Assembly (NCBI GenBank): GCA_964419605.1
Contig: CAYQQM010000007.1
Coordinates: forward strand, 1-64,000
Length of the DNA stretch: 64,000 bases
Source of the DNA: JABFXX01 sp964419605
Lineage (GTDB): Bacteria > Myxococcota_A > Polyangia > Haliangiales > Haliangiaceae
Reading direction: 5' to 3'
Below the pieces are notes generated by a model that was given only the letters and a program-made list of their open reading frames with translations, ran no database searches and was not told where the DNA came from. Position numbers and translations under genes: made by a program. Position 1 is the first letter of the stretch, and every line of letters starts with the position of its first letter. Shown piece after piece: positions 8,808 through 17,838 of the stretch.

Positions 8808-10640
8808 GTGGCTCGACGAACGTTCAATTCGATTGAAACCTCGGCAGATCAAGCCGAGGCTTTCGCTCAACAAGGAAAGTGGCGCGACGCGGAGGCTCAT
8901 TATCGCGACTTGATCTCCCAGACCCATGTCATCAACTACGAGTACGACGACTGGCTGCGACGATTAGCGGAGATCTATCACCAGCTACAGCGCCACCGTG
9001 AAGCGGGGCTCATCTATCTGTATTTGCACTACTTCGACCTGGCAGAGACGCAGCTCCAGCGTATTGGCGCCGAATCCGTTGCCGTGCGCGCTCGGCTGGC
9101 TGAAACGCAGAAGAAGTGGTCCGAGGCAGCAGAGCTCTACGCAACGGCTAACCTTCCCGTTCACGCGGCGGTTGCGTCAGAGAAAGCAAAGAAGTTTGCC
9201 GAGGCGAGTGCAACGTGGCGTTCGTTGATTCGCCATCCCGGCTTGGCACATCGGCCCTACGAAACCGCACTTGTGCATTTTAACTACGGCTTGACTGCTG
9301 CGCGCAGCGACCCCGACTCGCTTGAGTCTCGCCGTGCACTGATCGAGAGCCAGCGCAAACTCGAACAAGTTGCCGATGATTTTGAACAGGCCGGCGAACT
9401 GGAGCGCGCGTTCGACTGCTTTCAAATTGTGCTCAAGCTGGGAAAAGAGTCGTCTCAGTTTGAGAACCTTGCCGAAGGGTACGTCAACTGCATCCGCGTC
9501 TTGCGGCAAGACAACCTCAAGTTCTATGTGCTGCAGTACTACGAAGACTTTATCAAGCTAGCCGTCGAGCGGGCCGAGCTGCACGCTGCGGCAACCCTGT
9601 ATCAGGAGGCCGGAGCGTACGCTGCACGCGCCGGGCTTCCTTACGACCGGCACTACCAACAACAGAGTGGGCTTGCTTGGCTGCGCTGTGCCGAGCACTT
9701 TGCCGAGACCCGATCTCCGGTGCAGATGGTCGAGAATGCTCTGCTCGCCGCCGCCTCGCAGTTCTCGGCGGTTGGCGACTACGCCGCGGTGCGAAACTGC
9801 TTTGAGCGCCTCGCCGCTCTCGACCTGCCCGAGCGTGCGCGACAGCGGTTTGCATCGATCAGCAAACGCTTTGTTGGGATGGCTGCCGCCGTCGCCGAGC
9901 TCCCGGGATTACCCGACTACGTCAAACAGCAGCATGCATACGCGGATATCTGGTTTGTGGATTTGCTCGAGTGGGAAATGGGCGGAGACCCGATCGCCGT
10001 AGCCACTTCGATCGTCGGCGATTTGCGTTATCCCAATGCGATTCGGCGCCGGGCCCTGGTAGTGCTGCTGACCCTGGCCGAGGCCAACGGTCGCGGATTG
10101 GGCGCGGAAAACGCAACTCTGGTGCGCATCGCCGAGCTGCTCGGCGAGCTCCAGTCCTACGCCGCATTGTCGCCGCTCGAGAAATTGTACGAATCGACCG
10201 ACCCCGCGGTGCGGGTTGCGGCGGTGCGGGCGCTGCGGTTCTTGTACTTTAAACGTTCGTTCGTGATCGTGCGCAAGGCGCTGTCCGACGCCGACGCTTC
10301 CGTTCGAGAGGCTGCGTTGGTTGCGATTTCGGGTTTGCATTTCCCGCATGCGTTCAATCCGCTCGCGCGGATCTATCGCGAGGCGACCGAGCCGACCGTC
10401 CGCACTGCAGCGCTGACGTCGATGGGCAAGATAAAAACTGTAGAAGCGGGGGAGTTTCTCGTCATGGTACTGCGCCAGGAGTCGGGTGCACTTCGCGACG
10501 CGGCCTCACGAGCGCTGGCGCAGATCGACAACCCCGATGTGGTTCCGATTTTGCGTCAACACCACGACATTGAGACCCATGCCGAGGTCCGAGAGACCTT
10601 GGGGACCCTGCTAAAAAGTTCCGCGATGTCCGCGTTGTAA
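8808..10640 (+). CDS. TPR/HEAT-repeat scaffold protein
   Basis: A 610-aa all-helical repeat protein. The N-terminal part has TPR-like helices (QAEAFAQQGKWRDAEAHYRD, and AGLIYLYLHYFDLAETQLQR). The last 150 residues form HEAT-type repeats (VRVAAVRALRFLYFKRS, then VREAALVAISGLHFPHA, VRTAALTSMGKIK). No catalytic motif is present. GTG start two bases after the vWA stop; the pair probably forms one complex. HEAT/TPR surfaces normally bind protein partners, so this is likely the platform for the vWA protein. Confidence 0.8.
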   Translation: MARRTFNSIETSADQAEAFAQQGKWRDAEAHYRDLISQTHVINYEYDDWLRRLAEIYHQLQRHREAGLIYLYLHYFDLAETQLQRIGAESVAVRARLAETQKKWSEAAELYATANLPVHAAVASEKAKKFAEASATWRSLIRHPGLAHRPYETALVHFNYGLTAARSDPDSLESRRALIESQRKLEQVADDFEQAGELERAFDCFQIVLKLGKESSQFENLAEGYVNCIRVLRQDNLKFYVLQYYEDFIKLAVERAELHAAATLYQEAGAYAARAGLPYDRHYQQQSGLAWLRCAEHFAETRSPVQMVENALLAAASQFSAVGDYAAVRNCFERLAALDLPERARQRFASISKRFVGMAAAVAELPGLPDYVKQQHAYADIWFVDLLEWEMGGDPIAVATSIVGDLRYPNAIRRRALVVLLTLAEANGRGLGAENATLVRIAELLGELQSYAALSPLEKLYESTDPAVRVAAVRALRFLYFKRSFVIVRKALSDADASVREAALVAISGLHFPHAFNPLARIYREATEPTVRTAALTSMGKIKTVEAGEFLVMVLRQESGALRDAASRALAQIDNPDVVPILRQHHDIETHAEVRETLGTLLKSSAMSAL

Positions 10641-10676
10641 CGTAGAGCCTGCCCGGAAAATGTGGGGCGTTCCTGT

Positions 10677-11045
10677 CTAGGGCTGGTCGCACGGTCTTGG
10701 CGGTAGTCCGACTCCGGCGGGGAGGCCGACATTCTCAGCAAGCAGTGCTGGTTCATCTTGTACGCCGGTCGGATGCGGACAACCCGCAGTGGAGAGAGGC
10801 GCGCCGACGGTAAACCCGCACTGTGATGCCAACCCTTCCCTCATGCCATACATGATGGAGTTGATGTTGTCGGTGTGGTCCAGTCCGACGCTGTGCCCGA
10901 TCTCGTGCGCCGCCAGAAGTGCGAAGAGCCGAATCGGATCCTTGAGTTCGGGGGCTTGTCGGTTGATCGTGCCGCGCCCAACATCGGCCCAATTGCTCGT
11001 TGGGCAGGCCAATTCGTTGTATTGACAATGTCCATACGCATTGTT
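10677..11045 (-). pseudogene. matrixin-type zinc metalloprotease fragment (N-terminally truncated)
   Basis: The frame keeps the metzincin core: HEIGHSVGLDH (three zinc histidines and the catalytic Glu) followed by the Met-turn SIMYG, then a cysteine-containing tail. A TTG at 11012 could start only about 111 aa. Protein-like sequence in the same frame continues upstream of it (AYGHCQYNELACPTSNW) to about 11040, where the toxin-antitoxin promoter begins. There is no pro-region or signal peptide. I read it as the 3' part of a secreted matrixin whose 5' part was lost when the adjacent module arrived. Confidence 0.65.
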
Positions 11046-11050
11046 AGATT
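11022..11050 (+). promoter_or_regulatory. promoter and operator of the TacAT-like operon
   Basis: Consensus -35 TTGACA (11022-11027), 17-base spacer and -10 TAGATT (11045-11050). An inverted repeat ACAATG-N8-CATTGT (11025-11044) fills the spacer, where a bound RHH antitoxin would block polymerase. The ATG is only seven bases after the -10, so the transcript is probably leaderless. Confidence 0.65.
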
Positions 11051-11056
11051 GACTGA

Positions 11057-11356
11057 ATGGCAGGATTGCGACCTCGCAAAAACGACGCGTTGGCGGAACG
11101 CGGCACGATCAGTCTGCGCATCGAGGCGCGAACTCGAAAACTGATCGACGATGCGGCGGCTGCAATGGGGAAAACGCGGACAGAATTCATGATCGAAACG
11201 GCGCGAAAAGAAGCAATTGATGTTTTGCTCGATCGCAGGCTATTTTCGCTCGAAGCGCACTCATTCTCCGAATTTATACAGGCACTGGACAATCCGCGTC
11301 CCCCGGGGCCTAAGCTTCGCGGGCTGATGAAGCGCGTGCCTGCTTGGAAACGATGA
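11057..11356 (+). CDS. DUF1778 / TacA-like ribbon-helix-helix antitoxin
   Basis: A 99-aa protein with the DUF1778 pattern: ISLRIEARTRKLIDDAAAAM is the ribbon-helix-helix DNA-binding part, followed by KTRTEFMIETARKEA and a C-terminal toxin-neutralising tail. Family members inhibit a GNAT acetyltransferase toxin and autorepress their operon. The stop overlaps the toxin start as ATGA. The start codon almost coincides with the predicted transcription start, so translation would be leaderless. Confidence 0.9.
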   Translation: MAGLRPRKNDALAERGTISLRIEARTRKLIDDAAAAMGKTRTEFMIETARKEAIDVLLDRRLFSLEAHSFSEFIQALDNPRPPGPKLRGLMKRVPAWKR

Positions 11357-11850
11357 GCCAGTTGCTCGCGCCCGTTCCAATCTCGGCGCATCACCTAACA
11401 AAGGATTTCGATTGCGGGGTGTCGGAGCTCAATGAGTGGCTGACTCGTCGGGCGCTTCCCAACGAGAGTCGATTTTCGAGAACGTATGTAGTATCCGAGG
11501 GTAACAATGTTGTGGGGTACTACTGTGTTTCGGCCGGGGCGGTCCACCGGCATGGTGCGCCAGGACGACTTCGACGCAACGCGCCCGACGCAATTCCTGT
11601 TTCGATCATTGGACGGCTGGCTGTCGATCGCAATCATCGTGGGAAAGGGCTTGGAAAAGACCTCCTGTTCGATGCGCTGCGGCGCATTGCGGCAGCGTCA
11701 AAGAGCGTTAGAATCGCCGCGGTTCTGGTTCACGCGAAAAACGCGCGCGCGAAACAGTTTTACATGACATGCGCCGAATTCATCGAATATCCGGCGGACA
11801 GTAGAACGCTGTTTTTACCGATCGAAACCGTGAGCGCCGCCCTCGGTTGA
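11353..11850 (+). CDS. GNAT-family acetyltransferase toxin (TacT-like)
   Basis: A 165-aa GCN5-type N-acetyltransferase. The acetyl-CoA pyrophosphate loop is RGKGLGKD and the catalytic Tyr region is AKQFYMTCAEF. In the TacAT/AtaRT family such proteins acetylate the amino group of charged tRNAs and stop translation. The ATG at 11353 overlaps the antitoxin TGA (ATGA) and is preferred over an in-frame TTG at 11344. The pair sits next to a truncated protease gene, which suggests acquisition. Confidence 0.9.
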   Translation: MSQLLAPVPISAHHLTKDFDCGVSELNEWLTRRALPNESRFSRTYVVSEGNNVVGYYCVSAGAVHRHGAPGRLRRNAPDAIPVSIIGRLAVDRNHRGKGLGKDLLFDALRRIAAASKSVRIAAVLVHAKNARAKQFYMTCAEFIEYPADSRTLFLPIETVSAALG

Positions 11851-11867
11851 AGCGCGCATCTTCCAGA

Positions 11868-13388
11868 CTATTTCGTGCGTTCGCGCGTGACATATCGCGT
11901 GCGCACGGTGAATACGGAGTCGCCACTCAAGATGCCGCCACGGTTCATCAGTCGGCCAAATTGCCAGTTGGATAGGCCTAGTTCTGGCTTTCGCAACGCG
12001 TATTGACCGTCGACCCAGCGCGTGAAGCCGTCGCCCACGAATGGCGCGTCTACTTCAGCAAAAAACGCATCGTGCTCAACCGGATTTTCGGAAATGAGCG
12101 CCGCCACAAAGTGTGGGCTGTAACGGTTGCATAGCGACGTCGCTTCGGCCACGTCGCGCACCACGACAACGCTAACCTCGGGCGTTTGTTCCCACTCCCA
12201 TTCGTCGCCGAGTTTGTCGACGGGGAGTGGCTCCGCTTGCAGCTCGGACACAGGCCCCGATGCGCGCTGGACGCTCACGTGTGTTGCGAACAGCGGTTTC
12301 GGGATGTATCGCTCGGTACCTGATGCTACGTGGAGCTTGTAGGCGCCTGTTTGTTGGTTGGTGCGGTTACCTGCGCGTTCCATCGCCCGCAACAGTGCGG
12401 GCACGAGCTCATCCGCGCGTGACTCCACGATGCAGCACGTGTTGACGGTGTTGCAGACTTTGCGATCGAGCGACGCGAATACCGCGGCCTCAAATGCCTC
12501 GGCGCGCGCGGTTTCCGCGCCGATCATCCACGCCCCGCCAGTCCCGTGCAGGCTCACCGGGACGCCCGCCTGTTGTGCGAGGGCGCCCAAGGTCGCCACT
12601 GCAGGGCCACTGCCGCGCGCCACCGCCAGGGCCAACCGCGAGTCGGAAAACAATGCCCAGCCAGCGGCATGTGCGGGGCTCGGAACTAGCGTGACGGCGC
12701 CGCGAGGCAAGCCAGCGTCGTCCAGTGCTGGCGTCAGTGCCAGCTCCATCATCGCGAGCGCGGTGCCTAGAGCGTCGCTGCCGATGCGGAATACGACAGT
12801 GTTGCCGCCGCGCAGGACGCCTGTTGCGTCGGCCAGCACGTTGGGTCGGCCCTCGAACACAAAGCCGACGACACCCAGCGCATCGCCCATGAGTTCAACG
12901 CAAAAGTTGTGGTGCTCTACGGTTTCAAGCCGCTCGCCGCGACGACTCGGCGCCTCGATCCATCCCCGCAGGCCCTCGATCATTGCTATGCGCATGGTTT
13001 CGCTGGCGACCAATCGCGTCGTAGATCGGCCGCGCTTGGTGGCGGCTTCGACATCGGTTCGATTGGCTACTTCGATCTTCTGCCAGATCGAGTCGTCCGC
13101 TAGATTGTCGGCGAACGTCGAGAAGAAACTGGAGATGGCGGTATCGGGAACGGCGCTCAATTGCCCGAATGCGCTAGCGGCTTCACCGACACAGCGGTCC
13201 ACGAGCGCGCGCACATCGCGAGCAACATGCAGTAGTTCACCGGTGTTTTGCACCACCAAAAGGGAGTCGCCCGGCGCAAACGCCTCCGCCAGCTGTCGAG
13301 ATACGCGGGTCACGCGGTCCCCGCCGAACACGATCGGCATGCCTTCGGTCAGGCTTCTCAGACTCTCAACGCTCATGCTTCGATTCAT
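11868..13388 (-). CDS. ProA-like aldehyde dehydrogenase family protein
   Basis: A 506-aa member of the aldehyde dehydrogenase superfamily closest in motifs to glutamate-5-semialdehyde dehydrogenase: GVVGFVFEGRPNVLADA for nucleotide binding and DRKVCNTVNTC around the candidate catalytic Cys312. ProA is normally about 415 aa; this one has roughly 90 extra residues, mostly at the N-terminus, so an unusual substrate is possible. I chose the ATG at 13388; an ATG at 13376 is equally feasible and the upstream open frame looks non-coding. Neither proB nor proC is nearby. Confidence 0.75.
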   Translation of the reverse strand: MNRSMSVESLRSLTEGMPIVFGGDRVTRVSRQLAEAFAPGDSLLVVQNTGELLHVARDVRALVDRCVGEAASAFGQLSAVPDTAISSFFSTFADNLADDSIWQKIEVANRTDVEAATKRGRSTTRLVASETMRIAMIEGLRGWIEAPSRRGERLETVEHHNFCVELMGDALGVVGFVFEGRPNVLADATGVLRGGNTVVFRIGSDALGTALAMMELALTPALDDAGLPRGAVTLVPSPAHAAGWALFSDSRLALAVARGSGPAVATLGALAQQAGVPVSLHGTGGAWMIGAETARAEAFEAAVFASLDRKVCNTVNTCCIVESRADELVPALLRAMERAGNRTNQQTGAYKLHVASGTERYIPKPLFATHVSVQRASGPVSELQAEPLPVDKLGDEWEWEQTPEVSVVVVRDVAEATSLCNRYSPHFVAALISENPVEHDAFFAEVDAPFVGDGFTRWVDGQYALRKPELGLSNWQFGRLMNRGGILSGDSVFTVRTRYVTRERTK

Positions 13389-13402
13389 AGGTGCCGCGGC
13401 GT

Positions 13403-13431
13403 GCGTTGTCAAAGCGTCGGCGAAAATGATC
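13403..13431 (+). repeat. 29-bp dispersed direct repeat, copy 1
   Basis: The 29 bases starting GCGTTGTCAAAGCGTCGGCG recur exactly at 17839-17867. This copy lies 14 bases upstream of the ProA-like start and, read on the minus strand, contains TTGACA. Confidence 0.8.
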
Positions 13432-13518
13432 AGCGCGCGGGAGCGAGGGCCGTGCCGCAGCCGTGCCGCCGTGAGAAGTCGAACGTGAGCGTCGAAGCGA
13501 ACCACCCACCGGATTGAG

Positions 13519-14577
13519 TCAGGGGTTTCGGCTCATAGGTCCTTCACTGTCGCATGCGCGCTGTCCAAGATGGGGCGCGACATATGGTTCCATTTCGCGC
13601 TGGAACGCAGCGATCAGGCGGTCGTTCAGCTCCCTGGGGGGAAGCGCTAGTTGTCCCGACTGTTGTCGCCGTGTTGCTTCGCTACAAATTGCGTCGAACA
13701 GCGCTCGAAGGATATGTCCACTTCTCAATGCCGGATATTTCTTGTGCATCTCCCAAATGACGCTTCGCGTCGGTGCGAGCACGACGTGAACCTCGGAACT
13801 CGTGACCTCGTTCCGGCGGTGATCAAGCGTAAAATCGCGACGACTGTCGCCATCGGTCCACCTTACCGCTGCTCCATCGTTTAGCTGAAGCACGGCGAGG
13901 GTGTCGGAGAAGAGCTCGGTGTAGGCACTCGTGAGTCGAAACCAGGAAGTGCGTCCAGGCGTCCCGATAGCGTTCTCGATCCGGTCGAGCGCCTTGGAAC
14001 GAAGGTCTGGTGCCCGCTTCTCTCGCACGGAGTCCATCAAAAACTGGATCGTCGGCCAAAAACCTTTCTCAGCTACGTCAGACATGTTTTCTTCGATTCG
14101 TTCCCCTGTTCGCGAGGCAAAATTTTTGCGGAACACTGGGTGACCATATTCATGAAGGAACGCCACAAGAAGATCGCGTTTCGTTGGAGATTCGTCCTTG
14201 TCAATTTGCCAAGCTGCGATTTCGATCTTTTCTTCGTTGTAACTCGATTCTTCGCGACCGACTGTAAGCTCGAGACTCTCGGGGATTTCGAGTCCAGCTT
14301 CGTCTAGTAGAGAAGCGGATTCGACCACTATCTGTTGGACGGCGGGACGAAAGCTTTGATCGTAAAGATCGACGTTAGAAAGGATAGAGCACGGTGATTG
14401 ACAAGGCAGGATCTGCGTTGCAGCGCTTTGTTGGGGGGAGCCATTCCGGTCTGGGAAGACTCCGGTGTACGGAAAACGCTCTCGAAAGCCTGCTGCTGAA
14501 CGCGTATCAATGTTGCCGTCCTCGCTTGTTGGAGCGTTGTGTGCGGTCGTTCTTGGGGCACATTTTGCAACCTTCAC
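13519..14577 (-). CDS. putative gluzincin-type metallopeptidase
   Basis: A 352-aa protein of no family I can name. It contains LHEYGH (His142, Glu143, His146; HExxH zinc motif) and, 75 residues later, YTELFSD (Glu221, Asp225), the ExxxD arrangement by which gluzincins such as thermolysin supply the third zinc ligand. There is no clear signal peptide. The GTG start overlaps the stop of the upstream small gene (TAGTG), so both are translationally coupled. The substrate is unknown. Confidence 0.65.
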   Translation of the reverse strand: MKVAKCAPRTTAHNAPTSEDGNIDTRSAAGFRERFPYTGVFPDRNGSPQQSAATQILPCQSPCSILSNVDLYDQSFRPAVQQIVVESASLLDEAGLEIPESLELTVGREESSYNEEKIEIAAWQIDKDESPTKRDLLVAFLHEYGHPVFRKNFASRTGERIEENMSDVAEKGFWPTIQFLMDSVREKRAPDLRSKALDRIENAIGTPGRTSWFRLTSAYTELFSDTLAVLQLNDGAAVRWTDGDSRRDFTLDHRRNEVTSSEVHVVLAPTRSVIWEMHKKYPALRSGHILRALFDAICSEATRRQQSGQLALPPRELNDRLIAAFQREMEPYVAPHLGQRACDSEGPMSRNP

Positions 14578-14909
14578 TAGAAGATCCTTCGTACTCGCAG
14601 ATCAGGCGTCGGAGGTGGTGGTCGCTCATTCTTGGGGATACCTTTGCACTGCTTTTCGGCTTCGTCCGAGGCTGAAGCACGATGCCAGTCGGCCTTCCAA
14701 GATCGCAACAAGGCTTTGATTGCTGGAAGATCTAGACCGGGGTCTCCCGCCTCGAATTTCTGCCAAAACACGTCGTTTGCCTCAGACGCGCGTTCCGCGG
14801 CAGCAATCCATGCATTCGTTGCCTTGTGACAGGCGTCGGCGCGTTCACTCACCACTGGGCACCGTAGCGCGGCAGCATACTTCCTACATACTCTGCGAGC
14901 AATCGTCAT
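14577..14909 (-). CDS. small protein coupled to the putative metallopeptidase
   Basis: A 110-aa protein, mainly helical, with three cysteines in the first 30 residues and a proline run (PPPPT) near the end. No domain is recognised. ATG at 14909 is chosen; a TTG four codons upstream is possible. Its TAG stop overlaps the GTG of the HEYGH protein, suggesting it is a partner, regulator or immunity-type protein for that enzyme, which is inference from coupling alone. Confidence 0.55.
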   Translation of the reverse strand: MTIARRVCRKYAAALRCPVVSERADACHKATNAWIAAAERASEANDVFWQKFEAGDPGLDLPAIKALLRSWKADWHRASASDEAEKQCKGIPKNERPPPPTPDLRVRRIF

Positions 14910-14969
14910 TATTGTTAACAATTCCAGTATATTCGGGACATTAGGCGAAGAAGGCCGTAGGCTTTGCTC

Positions 14970-16106
14970 ATGCGCATTGCCATTGTGGGTGGCGGCATCT
15001 TCGGGCTAACAGCCGCGCTGGAGCTCGCGAGTCGCGGTCATACGGTTGTCGTACACGATCGCGGCCCTATCCCCCATCCGCTTGCAGAGTCGACGGACAT
15101 TTCCAAGGTGGTGCGCATGGATTACGGCGCGGACACGGACTACAGCGCGCTGGGCGAGGCAGCTCTCGACGGCTGGCGCCGATGGAACGCTGAGTGGACA
15201 TCTTCATGTGGTGCGTTGTTCCACGAGACCGGGGTATTGTTCCTGTCGCGCATCTCTCTCGAGTCGGGTTCGTTCGAGTATGAGTCGTACCGGACGCTTG
15301 TCGAGCGCGGCCACCCGCTGGACCGCCTCGATGCCGCCGCGATCGCCGCGCGGTTCCCCGCGTACGCGTCCGCTGGGCTCGTCGATGGTTACTTTAATCC
15401 GTACGGAGGATGGGTCGAATCGGGGCGAGTAATCGCCAAGCTGGCTCAACTCGCACGAGCGGCCAATGTCGCGATCCTCGAAAGCGAAGCGGACTTCGAA
15501 GATCTGGAGCGCGGCGACCTCGTCATCGTGTGCGCGGGGGCGTGGGCGGCGAACGTGTTGCCCGATCTCGCGACAGCGATCGTGGCGAACGGTCAGCCGG
15601 TGTTTCACATGCAGCCGGCCGATCCACGGACTTTCGCCGCAGACCGATTCCCGGTTTTCGGTGTGGATATCTCGCGCACCGGCTACTACGGCTTTCCGGC
15701 AAACGCAGATGGCATCGTGAAAATTGCAAACCACGGTGAGGGCGTCTCCGTTGCGATCACGCCGGAAGGCGACGCATACCGCAGCGTGCATCCGGCCCAA
15801 GAGGAGGCTCTGCGCGCTTTCCTGGCGAATACATTTCCCGAGCTCGCTCGGGCCCCGATTGTGCGCCGTTATCTGTGCGTGTACGCAGACACGATCGACG
15901 GCCACTTCTGGATCGACCGCCATCCCCTGCGCCACAACGTCGTCGTTGCAACGGGTGGTTCGGGGCATGCATTCAAATTCGCTCCCGTGCTCGGTCCTTT
16001 GATCGCGGACATTGCGTTGGGTGAGCACCACCCACTCGCGCACAAGTTTCGCTGGCGCACCGAACTCGTTGCTCCGATCAGTGGCGACGCGGCAAGGAAC
16101 AGGTGA
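14970..16106 (+). CDS. FAD-dependent oxidoreductase (DAO family)
   Basis: A 378-aa flavoprotein. The dinucleotide-binding fold is at the very N-terminus (IAIVGGGIFGLTAALELASRG) and the C-terminus has the typical DAO segment VVVATGGSGHAFKFAPVLG. This matches sarcosine oxidase / N-methyltryptophan oxidase relatives that oxidise secondary or primary amines. ATG at 14970 is preferred to the in-frame TTG at 14964. Monocistronic by appearance. Confidence 0.88.
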   Translation: MRIAIVGGGIFGLTAALELASRGHTVVVHDRGPIPHPLAESTDISKVVRMDYGADTDYSALGEAALDGWRRWNAEWTSSCGALFHETGVLFLSRISLESGSFEYESYRTLVERGHPLDRLDAAAIAARFPAYASAGLVDGYFNPYGGWVESGRVIAKLAQLARAANVAILESEADFEDLERGDLVIVCAGAWAANVLPDLATAIVANGQPVFHMQPADPRTFAADRFPVFGVDISRTGYYGFPANADGIVKIANHGEGVSVAITPEGDAYRSVHPAQEEALRAFLANTFPELARAPIVRRYLCVYADTIDGHFWIDRHPLRHNVVVATGGSGHAFKFAPVLGPLIADIALGEHHPLAHKFRWRTELVAPISGDAARNR

Positions 16107-16307
16107 GCCCGCCCTTCCCGTCCGCCGATACAAGGGAGTTTCGATACGCATAGGAGTGTCGATCCACAAAGCACGAGAGGTGTAAAGGGAAGCGAGGTCC
16201 GGTATCTGGGCGATGAACGCTGCTTAAGGTCGCGCAACAGCTTGAAACGCGTTAACAAAATCGGAGCAGGGGCAGGGCTCCTCCAAGCAGAGCGAAAGAG
16301 GAAGATC

Positions 16308-17696
16308 TCAGCGCAACGCTGAAATCACGTCTTTGGCATCCACGATTCGCACGCCATGGATCAGTTGTTTGCCGCGCGGCGTGTTCGGAACGAACAGCAC
16401 ATGAAGGATGCGCTTCGCGGACACTCCTGGGGGCACACCTTTTGCGACGAAGGCGTGAGCAAGAGTTTCGACTTCACTCGCGGTTGGCTCGCGGCCGAAC
16501 CATTTTGCTTCGCCGAGAAGCAGCGTCTTCGAACCGGCATCGGAGGAAACCACGTCCCATTCCGCACCGTCACCGCGCCAAAACCGCAGCGCCACGCCGA
16601 ACTGCTCTCCAAGATTCGAGAGGCGAGGCACTGCAGCCCGGCACAGCTCCTCCCAGCCAGTCGAGATAAGCGCGGGCAGTCGCTTGTCCGCGACCGCGAG
16701 CCGGTTTCGTTGAGTGCCGAGGAGAAAACTCGACTTGCGTGGCGCGACGACCGAAAACCAGAAGCGCAGAAACGGGTCAGCGATCTTGTACAACGCCCGC
16801 TTTCCCGAGCGTTCCGGTTCTCCGAACGGAATTTCGCGCTGAACCAGCTCGAGCTCTGCCAACCGCGACAAAGGTCGTGACAGGGAGGTCGCTGCTTGTC
16901 CCACCCTGGCCGCGATCTCGACAAGACGGTGTGCTCCGCCGCCGATAACATCGAGGACAGGACGCAGGACCATGGCGGATTCCTCCAGCAGCAGACGCGC
17001 AGGTTCGTCGTGAAGGGCACCTTGAGGCGAAAGCACGATCGTATCAAGAGCTGTTCGGAGATCGTCGCCGAACGGCTCCGCGAGCTCCCAGTAGCGTGGG
17101 ATGCCGCCCCATACACTCCAGGCCTCGACAACTCGGCGGGGGTCCTGCAGCCCGAGGGCCACGCCGAGGTGATGGGCGAGTAGCGGCGCCAGTTTCAAGA
17201 TTTCCCGCGCTCGCCCGTAAAGGGGCGCGCTGCGGTCCAGCACCAGCCCTTGCATCATGCGTTGGCTGGAGCCCGCAAGCGCGATCACGAAGTTCGCCCG
17301 CTTCGCATCTCGATCGATGATTCGCTGAAGCACGCTCGGAAGTTCCGACGACTGAGCAACGAGGTACGGAAGCTCGTCGATTACGAGTGGGCCGCGCCAA
17401 TGTGCCGCTTCGGCGTCCCGGAGCAATCGAGTGAACAGCGCTCCCCAGTCGGGGTACTCCACCTCGGAAAACCCAGAAAGCTTGGCAGCGATTACTTCGG
17501 CGAGGTACCGGCGCTGAACAACTGGAGCAGACTCGTCGGCAGCGAAAAACAAGCCCCCGGTGCGCTTGACCCATTCTCCAAGCAGTGTGGTCTTGCCGAC
17601 TCGGCGCCGGCCCCAAACCACGACGAGAGCGGAGCCGCCCGAATCGAACACGCGGGTCAGGCGCGCAAGTTCTTCGGCACGATTAACGAAGTCCAT
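16308..17696 (-). CDS. AAA ATPase with C-terminal DUF234-type nuclease-like domain
   Basis: A 462-aa archaeal-type ATPase. Walker A is GRRRVGKTT (residues 29-37) and Walker B is GPLVIDELPYL (about 101-111). A winged-helix region follows and then a C-terminal DUF234-like segment with LLLGEAKWFG, the E-x-K half of a PD-(D/E)xK nuclease fold. Such genes are common in archaea and scattered in bacteria, often in mobile contexts. ATG start; the upstream region is notably AT-rich. Confidence 0.82.
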   Translation of the reverse strand: MDFVNRAEELARLTRVFDSGGSALVVVWGRRRVGKTTLLGEWVKRTGGLFFAADESAPVVQRRYLAEVIAAKLSGFSEVEYPDWGALFTRLLRDAEAAHWRGPLVIDELPYLVAQSSELPSVLQRIIDRDAKRANFVIALAGSSQRMMQGLVLDRSAPLYGRAREILKLAPLLAHHLGVALGLQDPRRVVEAWSVWGGIPRYWELAEPFGDDLRTALDTIVLSPQGALHDEPARLLLEESAMVLRPVLDVIGGGAHRLVEIAARVGQAATSLSRPLSRLAELELVQREIPFGEPERSGKRALYKIADPFLRFWFSVVAPRKSSFLLGTQRNRLAVADKRLPALISTGWEELCRAAVPRLSNLGEQFGVALRFWRGDGAEWDVVSSDAGSKTLLLGEAKWFGREPTASEVETLAHAFVAKGVPPGVSAKRILHVLFVPNTPRGKQLIHGVRIVDAKDVISALR

Positions 17697-17838
17697 AAAG
17701 AATTATGCAATATAGAATAATTCGTTGCAACATAAGTTATACGAGAAATATCAGCATCGCCCGACGAAGGAACTCATACGCCCCGACATCCTTCGTCGCT
17801 GCCTTACATGGCGCCGGTGGGTCGTTGCGGTCAGCGGG

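Noticed and set aside
12358..13488. Plus-strand open frame of about 376 codons opposite the ProA-like gene
   Set aside because: A GC-skew shadow of the dehydrogenase reading frame, rich in Arg/Ser/Ala with no motif.
15204..16169. Long minus-strand frame opposite the DAO oxidoreductase
   Set aside because: Shadow of a gene with clear FAD motifs; its translation is Arg/His-rich and shows no domain.
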